DNA of 64,000 bases from Bacteroidota bacterium (GTDB taxonomy: Bacteria; Bacteroidota; Bacteroidia; Chitinophagales; Chitinophagaceae), in contig JADJSG010000007.1 of the NCBI GenBank assembly GCA_016711825.1, positions 186,001 to 250,000 of the forward strand, given 5' to 3'. Numbering within the stretch: position 1 is the stretch's first letter; the number at the start of each line of letters is the position of its first letter. Of the stretch, positions 45,512-53,536 are shown in pieces. Under the pieces are notes generated by a model, which was given only the letters and a program-made list of their open reading frames with translations, was not told the origin of the DNA and ran no database searches. The translations under genes and the position numbers were made by a program.

Positions 45512-47563
45512 TTATTTCACCTGACTGCCATTCATAGCACCCCCATCTGCGTTGATAAAAATGAGTTTACCAGCTTCATTTTCAGCCATCAATATCATGC
45601 CATTGCTTTCGATCCCTTTCATTTTACGAGGGGCTAAGTTTGCAATAACACTAACCTGCTTACCCACAATTTCCTCAGGAGTATAATGCAGGGCAATGCC
45701 ACTCACCACCGTGCGGGTTTCAAACCCAAGGTCTAATGTGAGTTTTAATAATTTATCTGCTTTGGCTACTTTCTCAGCTGCAGTGATGGTTGCCACCCGA
45801 ATATCTATTTTATCAAAATCTTCAAATGATATCGTTTCTTTTAGAGAAGCGGTTGGTGTTACTTGTGTTTGATTGCTTGTTGCTTGTTGACTTCCCTTTG
45901 ACAATTTTTCTTTCTGCAAAGCAATCTCTTCATCTTCAATTTTTCTAAACAATAATGCTGGTGGGTTCAAAGGATATCCTTTTTGCAATAGTTTGAGACT
46001 TCCTCCATGTTCCCATGCCAACATACGGTCAACTACTTTCATCATTCTACAAAGTTTTTGCGCAGTAAAGGGCAAAAATGGATTCATAAAAATTGCAAGA
46101 TTTGCAGTTAGTTGCAAACACATATGAATGCAGTTATCAATGGCGATTTGGTCATCACCCTTTTTCCATGGTTCTTTATCTTGTAAGTAAATATTGCCTT
46201 TACGGGCCAAATCAATCACTGAAAATAGACCTTCTCTAAATCGATAATTTTCTATACTCGTTTCGATGTCTTTTTTTGTTTGTACTATTTTTTCAAACAG
46301 CGCATCATCTTTTTCGTCTTTTTGGTCAAGGTGAAATGCAGGAACTTTACCATTACACAATTTGTGCATCAATACAAAAGCCCTATTGACAAAATTACCT
46401 AAAATGGCAACCAATTCGTTGTTATTTCTGTCTTGAAAATCTTTCCAGGTAAAATCATTATCCTTTGTTTCAGGCATATTGGCACAAAGGGTATAACGCA
46501 TACTGTCCTGCATTTCAGGAAAATCTTTGAGATACTCATCTACCCATACTGCCCAATTGCGACTAGTACTTACTTTTTCTCCCTCTATATTTAAAAATTC
46601 ATTGGCAGGTACATTGTTGGGCAACACAAATCCACCATGGGCTTTCAGCATTGCAGGAAAAATAATGCAATGAAATACAATATTGTCTTTGCCTAAAAAA
46701 TGAACCAGCTTAGTATCTTCTTTGCACCAGTAATCACTCCATTGCGGGGTTAATTCTTTGGTGGCAGAGATATAACCGATTGGGGCATCAAACCAAACAT
46801 AAAGTACTTTCCCTTCGGCATTGGGCAATGGTACTGCTACACCCCAATGACTATCGCGGGTCATCGCTCTTGCATGCAGGCCACTATCAAGCCAACTTTT
46901 ACATTGACCATATACATTGTTTTTCCATTCTTTATGGTCTTCAATAATCCATTGCTTTAGCCATTCTTCATAATGTTGTAAGGGTAAATACCAATGGGTT
47001 GTATTTTTTTTAATGGGAACAGATTGACTTAATGCGCTTTTGGGATTGATAAGTTCTTCGGGACTCAATGAACTACCACATTTTTCGCATTGATCACCAT
47101 AGGCATTTTCATTACCACATTTAGGGCAAGTGCCCGTGATATATCGATCTGCTAAAAAGATTTGTTTTTCTTCATCAAAAAACTGGGCTGATTCGCGTTC
47201 TTCAAACAGTCCTTTTTCATAAAGATTTAAGAAAAAAGCTTGCGAAGTGTCATGATGAATTTGATTTGAAGTTCGTGAAAAAATATCAAATGAAATCCCC
47301 ATTTGATGTAAACTATCATTGATAATGGTAAAATATTTATCGACGATTTCTTGTGGGGTAACGCCTTCTTTCATAGCTCGTATGGTAATAGGCACACCAT
47401 GTTCATCGGTACCACAAATAAATTTTACATCTTCGTTATTTGCTCTTAGATAGCGAACATATATATCTGCTGGTAAAAAATTTCCTGCTAAATGACCTAT
47501 ATGCACAGGCCCATTGGCATAAGGCAAAGCAGCAGTCACTAAGTGTCTTTTATATTCTTTCAT
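45512..47563 (-). CDS. metG: Methionyl-tRNA synthetase
   Basis: Charges tRNA-Met. 683 aa. Class I HIGH motif is HIGH at 21-24; the zinc knuckle CPKCGN...CEKCGS is near 146-163. The second signature appears as KVSTSRNW instead of KMSKS, a common variant in MetG. The anticodon-binding helical domain is about 380-560, then a charged linker rich in Gln/Thr. A C-terminal EMAP/tRNA-binding OB domain (FDKIDIRVATITAAEKV and GIESNGMILMAENE) follows, as in dimeric MetG. Downstream gene of a two-gene unit with the small membrane protein. Confidence 0.96.
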   Translation of the reverse strand: MKEYKRHLVTAALPYANGPVHIGHLAGNFLPADIYVRYLRANNEDVKFICGTDEHGVPITIRAMKEGVTPQEIVDKYFTIINDSLHQMGISFDIFSRTSNQIHHDTSQAFFLNLYEKGLFEERESAQFFDEEKQIFLADRYITGTCPKCGNENAYGDQCEKCGSSLSPEELINPKSALSQSVPIKKNTTHWYLPLQHYEEWLKQWIIEDHKEWKNNVYGQCKSWLDSGLHARAMTRDSHWGVAVPLPNAEGKVLYVWFDAPIGYISATKELTPQWSDYWCKEDTKLVHFLGKDNIVFHCIIFPAMLKAHGGFVLPNNVPANEFLNIEGEKVSTSRNWAVWVDEYLKDFPEMQDSMRYTLCANMPETKDNDFTWKDFQDRNNNELVAILGNFVNRAFVLMHKLCNGKVPAFHLDQKDEKDDALFEKIVQTKKDIETSIENYRFREGLFSVIDLARKGNIYLQDKEPWKKGDDQIAIDNCIHMCLQLTANLAIFMNPFLPFTAQKLCRMMKVVDRMLAWEHGGSLKLLQKGYPLNPPALLFRKIEDEEIALQKEKLSKGSQQATSNQTQVTPTASLKETISFEDFDKIDIRVATITAAEKVAKADKLLKLTLDLGFETRTVVSGIALHYTPEEIVGKQVSVIANLAPRKMKGIESNGMILMAENEAGKLIFINADGGAMNGSQVK

Positions 47564-47580
47564 GATCGGACGTAAAATTA

Positions 47581-47820
47581 TTATGAATCTTGGGTAAAAT
47601 CGGTATCTGTATTTTCAGTATTTTTCTTTCTTAAAAAATTGGCATAAATGGCAAGCCCTAAACGAAAGGCACCATACACAACCATAAAGTAAGCGATGGC
47701 TTTATTTGAATCAGGACGCATAAAAATCATCCATAAACCAAGGCCTACTAATAATGCGCCGGTAACTAAACCGATTTTTGAACTAAAGGTATTGACTTTC
47801 TTTTCATTGCTTTGTTCCAT
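47581..47820 (-). CDS. Small two-segment membrane protein upstream of metG
   Basis: 79-aa protein with two membrane segments (IGLVTGALLVGLGLWMIF and AIAYFMVVYGAFRLGLAIYA) flanked by charged tails; the C-terminus is Thr/Asp-rich. The pattern of a short loop MRPDSNK between segments is typical of small Bacteroidota inner-membrane proteins without a known role. The metG start is 17 bp after its stop, so the two are cotranscribed from the promoter at 47846-47853. Confidence 0.78.
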   Translation of the reverse strand: MEQSNEKKVNTFSSKIGLVTGALLVGLGLWMIFMRPDSNKAIAYFMVVYGAFRLGLAIYANFLRKKNTENTDTDFTQDS

Positions 47821-47843
47821 TGAATGCTAATTTATTATATTTG
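47811..47843 (+). promoter_or_regulatory. Promoter of the LD-carboxypeptidase gene
   Basis: TTTG (47811-47814), 21-bp spacer, TATATTTG (47836-47843): perfect match. The -33 element lies inside the first codons of the divergent small membrane protein gene. The box ends 10 bp before the ATG at 47854 and 22 bp before the ATG at 47866. Confidence 0.6.
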
Positions 47844-47845
47844 GG

Positions 47846-47853
47846 CAAAGTTA
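47846..47853 (-). promoter_or_regulatory. -7 box of the small membrane protein - metG unit
   Basis: TAACTTTG on the minus strand, perfect TAnnTTTG, 25 bp before the ATG at 47820. It is separated by only 2 bp from the plus-strand -7 box, so the two promoters overlap. Confidence 0.5.
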
Positions 47854-47865
47854 ATGATAAATAGC

Positions 47866-48771
47866 ATGAATAAAAGTACAATACCTCCTTATTTAAAAAG
47901 GGGCGACACAATTGGTATTACTTGTCCTGCTGGAGCACTCAGTATGACAACCCTTGATGATATGTGTCAACAATTAAGCAATTGGGGATTTAAAATTAAA
48001 TTGGGACATACCCTGGGGACTAGTTATTATAAATTTTCAGGTAGTGATTCAGAACGACTCAATGATTTACAATCGATGTTAGACGATGATGATGTAAAAG
48101 CGATTCTTTTTGGGAGAGGTGGTTATGGTTTGGTTCGTATCATCGATCAAATTGATTTTACTTCTTTTATAAAATCCCCAAAGTGGTTGGTAGGATTTAG
48201 TGATATCACTTGTCTACTTTCGCATGTGCATACTCAATATAACATCGTAAGTATGCATGCCCATATGAGCGGTGGGTATGTGATATCGCAAAAAGATGAA
48301 GCCTCCACACAAAGTATATATGATACCCTGGTCGGAATGTCTACCACTTATATATTACCCGAACATACGATGAACAGAACTGGCAATATAGCTGGAACCA
48401 TTGTTGGGGGAAATCTTGCCTTATTGTCTGATTTGATAGGTACAAAAAGTGATATAGACACAAACGATAAAATATTATTTATAGAAGACATAGGCGAATA
48501 TCTGTATAATATCGACCGTATGTTATGGCAATTGAAACGGGCAGGTAAACTATCAAATTTAAAAGCCCTTTTGGTGGGTGGGTTTACAGACACACTCGAT
48601 AATGAAACCCCATTTGGAATGAACCCCTATGAAATCGTATGGGAAAAAGTACAAGGTTATGCATACCCCGTTTACTTTGATGTACCTGTAGGGCATCAAG
48701 TGAGGAATGTCGCTTTAAAAATTGGCGCAAACTATCAGATTGAAAATAATGTACTGATTTCGTTATCATAG
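47866..48771 (+). CDS. ldcA: LD-carboxypeptidase (S66 family)
   Basis: Removes the terminal D-Ala from murein tetrapeptides during peptidoglycan recycling (cytoplasmic). 301 aa from the ATG at 47866 (ATG at 47854 is an alternative; one at 47824 lies within the promoter). N-terminal GDTIGITCPAGALS near 13, FGRGGYGLVRIIDQID near 83, nucleophile Ser in VGFSDITCLLSH near 109, the catalytic Glu region FIEDIGEYLYNIDRM near 205 and the catalytic His in VPVGHQ near 274. MccF-type immunity proteins share the fold; the Gly/His context favours LdcA. Confidence 0.9.
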   Translation: MNKSTIPPYLKRGDTIGITCPAGALSMTTLDDMCQQLSNWGFKIKLGHTLGTSYYKFSGSDSERLNDLQSMLDDDDVKAILFGRGGYGLVRIIDQIDFTSFIKSPKWLVGFSDITCLLSHVHTQYNIVSMHAHMSGGYVISQKDEASTQSIYDTLVGMSTTYILPEHTMNRTGNIAGTIVGGNLALLSDLIGTKSDIDTNDKILFIEDIGEYLYNIDRMLWQLKRAGKLSNLKALLVGGFTDTLDNETPFGMNPYEIVWEKVQGYAYPVYFDVPVGHQVRNVALKIGANYQIENNVLISLS

Positions 48772-48954
48772 CCACGACACACAGTTTGTCAATACAATTA
48801 CAATACCCAGCAATTCAATATGTGCTGGCATCCTACCCATAATCTTGACGTTAGCTCCTAAAGATCATTGGAATGATACTGATAAGAAATAAGGATAGAA
48901 AAGGATGTTTCAAATAATTCCTTACCCAATATTTCCATCAACATTTACCGCATT

Positions 48955-48990
48955 ATGACTGATAAAATAGGGGTATATTTTATCAGTCAT
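48955..48990. terminator. Long hairpin between convergent genes
   Basis: Perfect 15-bp stem ATGACTGATAAAATA / TATTTTATCAGTCAT with a GGGGTA loop, located 8 bp from the stop of the minus-strand 1415-aa gene and 184 bp after ldcA. The stem itself is AT-rich and no long T tract follows, so it may terminate in both directions or stabilise 3' ends. Confidence 0.5.
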
Positions 48991-48997
48991 CGTGGTA

Positions 48998-51900
48998 TTA
49001 TTTCTTAATGATCTTATAGGTTTTATTGTTTTTAGTGTCGAGTAAATAATACATTGCTGCTGGGTATTCTTTCATATCTAATGGATATGTGCCATCTATT
49101 GTAAATACTTTGAGTGTTTTACCCACTGTATTTAACAACTTCAACGTGGTAGGTGTTGTTGCATATATTGTACATATTTCCTCTATTGGATTAGGGTATA
49201 CTGCTATTTCAGAAGTATTATCTGATAACAAAACAATGATTTTACTGTATTCAAAACTATTGTCCTGGTCAATGATTTTTAATCTATAATAATACTTGTT
49301 TTCGATTAAATGCTGATCGGCAAACTGATAATTTTGTTCTGAATGACCAAGTGCCGGGGTCTCTCCTATTTTTTCAAAATGCATGCCATCTGTCGATCTT
49401 TCTACTTCATACATTTTTAGATTCACTTCGTCGTTAGTCAACCATTTTAATATACTTTGATTACCTTGTCGTTTACCTGAAAATGAAACGAGTGTAACAG
49501 GCAATGGGGTTGGATCTGCAGGCCCTGGATCACCAACACCAAATCCAGAAAATCCGGTATTAAACTCTCCCCTGATAAAGTAGCCATTCAAGAAAGTATT
49601 TTTGGTCAGGTTGGTAGCAAATGTACGAGGTGTGGTTAACGAAGCCGTGTTGACTGCTACAGGCATTTTAAAAAGTTTACCCTGTGTATTCCATGTCCTG
49701 CCCTGAGTTTCAAATCCTGTTTTTTCGGCATTTGTTACATAAAGGGTTATACCATAATTGCCAGAATAATTATTATTTGTTGGGGTAATTAATAAGGTTT
49801 TGTCAAACACTTTTTTCAGCACATCTGTTTCGCCAGTAATAAACTGTGCACTATTTCCTATTCTATCGATATTCACTTGGGTACATCCATAATCATGATT
49901 GCTTAAATTTTGCACCCTTGCCATGATATCACCATTGCTGCTGTAAAGATAGATATCAGCATTAGGGCCTAAATATTCATTGTCATTGGTTAGGGTATTT
50001 TCAATTGATCGGGCTGATTCACCACTAATCACTACATTATCAAAACCTACAGATACACCTCCGGTGTTATTATCGTTGACCCATCTCCAACCAAGTAAAA
50101 AGGTTGTGTTATTCAGTAATAAAGGTAAGTCAACAGTTGAATTTACAAGGGTTAAACTATTACCCATTTGGGGTGAACCCGGTACTACAGTCCATGAAGG
50201 GGTTACCGTATTGGTTGAATACACCAGTTCAGCATAATCATATCCATCTTCTCCTTCGCCCACCCAATCAAATTTTACTTGTAAGTTGCTATATCCACTC
50301 GCATTTACTAAGCGATGTACATAGCATGTGGAAGTAGAGTTAATATTATACCCACATGTATTTAATGATAAACGATATACCTGCATAGTATAATTGTTTA
50401 TAGTAGAACCACATCCTGCAAAGTTTTTATTTCCCCATCTGTTTGAATTGGTTCCGATTAATGTCCAGCCAGCAGGTGGATTAACCCCTGATTCGAAATT
50501 TTCAGTAAGGAAAGTGATGCGTTTCAACAAAGGATTGTCGCTATCATCATTGATGGTAACATTACAATTAGGCACTACCCCTAACACGGCAACACCACTT
50601 ACGATATCAAACTGTAAGCTAAAAGTTTCAGCAACAAGTTCACTGCTTTGGTCATCATAAATTCGAATGGTAATAGGCACGATACTCGTTGTATTGTTAA
50701 AAATGATTTGATGAGAAGGATTTGTAAAACTCCCATTGGTGGTATAAGCAAAATCTAACAATTCGGTAGCTGTAGCACCACCAGCCACATTAATATTTAC
50801 GACAACGGGGGATGCGGGAGCATACGATGACATGGCATTTACGGTATAATCTTTAAATCGTTTACAGCCAATAGTCGTAGTCGGTGTTTCTTTGGTTGTT
50901 ATATTTGAAAGGTCAAAATTTAATTTGGGAACATGGGGCAAAACGGCAGTAAACAATCCTCTTCCGTGAGTGGCTGCTGCTATTGTATTGTCAGTATACC
51001 TAAACTGTAGCATATCTACTCTTACATTGGCAAAACCATTATTGGTTGGTGCCCAGTCTGTTGATCCTCCATTTAAATTATTGGTACTCCAAACACCTAA
51101 ATCGGTTGCTAAAAATGCCATATCACTGCTATCAGGATGAATCATTGCCCATCGGACAGGCATATCAGGCAGATTACCTTCCACTGATGTCCATGAAGTA
51201 CCGCCATTTAATGATTCCCACACACTGTTTGTACCATAATTGCTATATGAAATTAAAATATGATTTGAGTTGCCTTTTTCTACAGAAATACTTGATAAAT
51301 AGATCCCATTTGAAGTAGGTAAACCACTGGATAAATTGGTAACAGTTGGTGTGGCATTACTGGCATTTTCTACTTTTACAAACAAGGTAGCTGAGCTCCC
51401 TTCTTGAAAAGCCATCCAAACAGTGCTTGGGGTATTGGGGTCAACAGTTACAGCAGACACTCTTCGGGTGCCAACAACTGCTGAGATGTTACGAGTAGAG
51501 CGAGTATTGGTGACGCCTACGCCAGAAAGTAACTCGTATAATCCATTATTATGACCACCATATTGAATATCGTTGACATCATCATAATCAGTAGGATTGA
51601 TAAATCGACCTGTACCATTGGTACCGCCACCTATTGAACCAAAACCACCTCCCCCATTGTTTGATACATAGTAGTTATTGTAAACATAGGAAGTTAATTG
51701 AATATTGCCATTGGTTTGATCAATATGACAAAAAGCGCCATCACCACCACTTGCTTGTGTAGTGGCATTTATACCAGCCGCAGTAAATTTTTGTGTTCCA
51801 TTGTCTTGAGCTCCTGCTAAAAAATAATTGGGCAATGTAGGGTGAGCAGCACATCCATAATATTGAGTAACATTGTAACCCGTATTTTTAACGGCAAAGG

Positions 51901-53245
51901 AGGTTCCACTATTCGTTGTTCTAAAAATACCTCCATCAGTACCCCATAATATTTCAGAAGAGCTACCTGGTTTGAATACGATAGCATGATGATCAGCATG
52001 AACAAACACAGATGGAGCTGTGCAAGTACCTGTAGCCCCTCCAGTCCATGAAGTAATTTGAGTCCATGTATCACCACCATCGGTTGATTTAAGTGCGTCT
52101 ACCCCACCAATATATATTGTAGCGGGCACATTAGGGTCTACGCCTCCTATCAAATCATACCATGCTTGGTTTCTTGTAAAATCTGGATCGAAAGTACCTC
52201 GATCACAAAAACCAGCAGAGGTGACTCCTGTCCATGAAGTGCCTCCATTGACTGATCGAAAGATGCCAGGACTTGTACCACCCCCTAAATGACACAATGC
52301 ATAAATACGAGATGAGTCAGAAGGTGCATTAAACAATTCGGTTCGGTAATAAGTACCTGCAGGAGAAATGTTGGTCCATGTACCAATATTACCTTTATTG
52401 ACACCATGTACCGCATTGTCCGATTTAAAGACTTGATTGCCAAACCCTACATAGATATCACCATCACTGCCTAATTCAACATCGGTAGTATAATCATTGG
52501 TTCCACCACTAACACCATTACCAATTACCTTGGTAAATGTATTGCCATGGTCAGTAGATTTATGTAAGCCATTTCGTGTAGCAACATACAATGTACCATT
52601 GTTTGCCACAACTATTTTTTGACAGTAATAGAATGAACTGTTATTGGTAGAAGCAAGTTGAGACCAGGTAGTACCCCCATCTGTGGTACGCCAAACACCT
52701 AAGCCCCTGATTGCATCAAAATTGCCAAATCCTTCGCCTGTAGAGAAATACATGGTATCGTGATTTGTCGGATGTTGTGCGATTGATGTAATGGCTAAAT
52801 TGTCGAACAAATCATTGATTTTGACCCAAGAAGGTGGTGTTAAAGTGATATCAGTGCATTTCCAAAGTCCTCCACCAACACTGCCTGCCCAAACGGTTTT
52901 GAGGGTTACATCATTTTTATCATATAATAAAGCTCTTGTTCGCCCCCCTACATTATTAGGACCTCTTTCTGTCCATGTAATATCAGATACTGGCCCTCTA
53001 GTTTTTTTGTGATCGTTACGAAGTGTATTGGCATAATTGTAGGCTGCTAACAAACGTTCTGCTGGAACTGTTTGCGTAGCTGGATCAAGCGTTTTTTCTT
53101 TTTCTAAAGCCATGGCTTCCAATACCCCATCTTCTTTCTCGTAAGGTTTTGCATTTTGCTGGGTAGAAACTGATTTAAAAAGAGTACATGATGAAATGAA
53201 GACAGTACAAATAGTACTTAGTATAAGGGTGTTAAATTTATTCAT
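48998..53245 (-). CDS. T9SS cargo: lipobox-bearing Asp-box propeller protein
   Basis: 1415 aa. The N-terminus is a type II signal peptide (lipobox ISSC, Cys20). Residues about 90-790 carry many Asp boxes (RTTDGGTTWSQ, KSTDHGNTFTK, RSVNGGTSWTG, KSTDGGDTWTQ, ESLNGGTSWTS). About 800-920 resembles a Calx-beta strand pattern ending NVTINDDSD. About 930-1090 is a MAM/jelly-roll-like module (ENFESGVNPPAGWTLIG). About 1260-1345 is fibronectin-like, and the last 65 residues are a T9SS type A sorting domain (IAVYPNPIEE, TYKIIKK). Ligand unknown. Single gene with a -7 box 4 bp from its ATG. The combination of lipobox and sorting domain is odd. Confidence 0.87.
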   Translation of the reverse strand: MNKFNTLILSTICTVFISSCTLFKSVSTQQNAKPYEKEDGVLEAMALEKEKTLDPATQTVPAERLLAAYNYANTLRNDHKKTRGPVSDITWTERGPNNVGGRTRALLYDKNDVTLKTVWAGSVGGGLWKCTDITLTPPSWVKINDLFDNLAITSIAQHPTNHDTMYFSTGEGFGNFDAIRGLGVWRTTDGGTTWSQLASTNNSSFYYCQKIVVANNGTLYVATRNGLHKSTDHGNTFTKVIGNGVSGGTNDYTTDVELGSDGDIYVGFGNQVFKSDNAVHGVNKGNIGTWTNISPAGTYYRTELFNAPSDSSRIYALCHLGGGTSPGIFRSVNGGTSWTGVTSAGFCDRGTFDPDFTRNQAWYDLIGGVDPNVPATIYIGGVDALKSTDGGDTWTQITSWTGGATGTCTAPSVFVHADHHAIVFKPGSSSEILWGTDGGIFRTTNSGTSFAVKNTGYNVTQYYGCAAHPTLPNYFLAGAQDNGTQKFTAAGINATTQASGGDGAFCHIDQTNGNIQLTSYVYNNYYVSNNGGGGFGSIGGGTNGTGRFINPTDYDDVNDIQYGGHNNGLYELLSGVGVTNTRSTRNISAVVGTRRVSAVTVDPNTPSTVWMAFQEGSSATLFVKVENASNATPTVTNLSSGLPTSNGIYLSSISVEKGNSNHILISYSNYGTNSVWESLNGGTSWTSVEGNLPDMPVRWAMIHPDSSDMAFLATDLGVWSTNNLNGGSTDWAPTNNGFANVRVDMLQFRYTDNTIAAATHGRGLFTAVLPHVPKLNFDLSNITTKETPTTTIGCKRFKDYTVNAMSSYAPASPVVVNINVAGGATATELLDFAYTTNGSFTNPSHQIIFNNTTSIVPITIRIYDDQSSELVAETFSLQFDIVSGVAVLGVVPNCNVTINDDSDNPLLKRITFLTENFESGVNPPAGWTLIGTNSNRWGNKNFAGCGSTINNYTMQVYRLSLNTCGYNINSTSTCYVHRLVNASGYSNLQVKFDWVGEGEDGYDYAELVYSTNTVTPSWTVVPGSPQMGNSLTLVNSTVDLPLLLNNTTFLLGWRWVNDNNTGGVSVGFDNVVISGESARSIENTLTNDNEYLGPNADIYLYSSNGDIMARVQNLSNHDYGCTQVNIDRIGNSAQFITGETDVLKKVFDKTLLITPTNNNYSGNYGITLYVTNAEKTGFETQGRTWNTQGKLFKMPVAVNTASLTTPRTFATNLTKNTFLNGYFIRGEFNTGFSGFGVGDPGPADPTPLPVTLVSFSGKRQGNQSILKWLTNDEVNLKMYEVERSTDGMHFEKIGETPALGHSEQNYQFADQHLIENKYYYRLKIIDQDNSFEYSKIIVLLSDNTSEIAVYPNPIEEICTIYATTPTTLKLLNTVGKTLKVFTIDGTYPLDMKEYPAAMYYLLDTKNNKTYKIIKK

Positions 53246-53249
53246 GCTA

Positions 53250-53257
53250 CAAATATA
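53250..53257 (-). promoter_or_regulatory. -7 box of the 1415-aa cargo gene, leaderless geometry
   Basis: TATATTTG on the minus strand, perfect TAnnTTTG, ending 4 bp before the ATG at 53245; no TTG at -33 spacing. Confidence 0.5.
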
Positions 53258-53424
53258 TTTTATTTATTAATGAAATTTAATTGATTTAAAAAAAGATAAT
53301 ACGAATTTTATCAGGAAATAATCATGCCAAAAATAAGGATGTCATTTTTTGTTTCCCCATGATATTGTTTTTTTATTTATTTATAGTCCATTGATTCAAA
53401 ATGTTTTTAAAGTAGATTAATTAG

Positions 53425-53461
53425 AAAACAAAAGACCGCTGTGAAAGCGGTCTTTTGTTTT
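53425..53461 (-). terminator. Intrinsic terminator after the 2523-aa gene
   Basis: About 16-bp stem centred on AAGACCGCT (53432-53440) / AGCGGTCTT (53446-53454) with a GTGAA loop, flanked by A and T runs on both sides. It lies 76 bp beyond the minus-strand stop at 53537 and is nearly symmetrical, so it could work in either direction. Confidence 0.75.
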
Positions 53462-53536
53462 ATTCAATGTTTGTGTACTTGTTATAAAACCTCATTGTTT
53501 GTTTACACAAAGCAAAAAGGCATTACACGAACTTTA

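Noticed and set aside
46500..46600. Defective MetG because the KMSKS motif is not literal
   Set aside because: KVSTS at this position is a known tolerated variant and all other motifs, including zinc knuckle and C-terminal domain, are intact.
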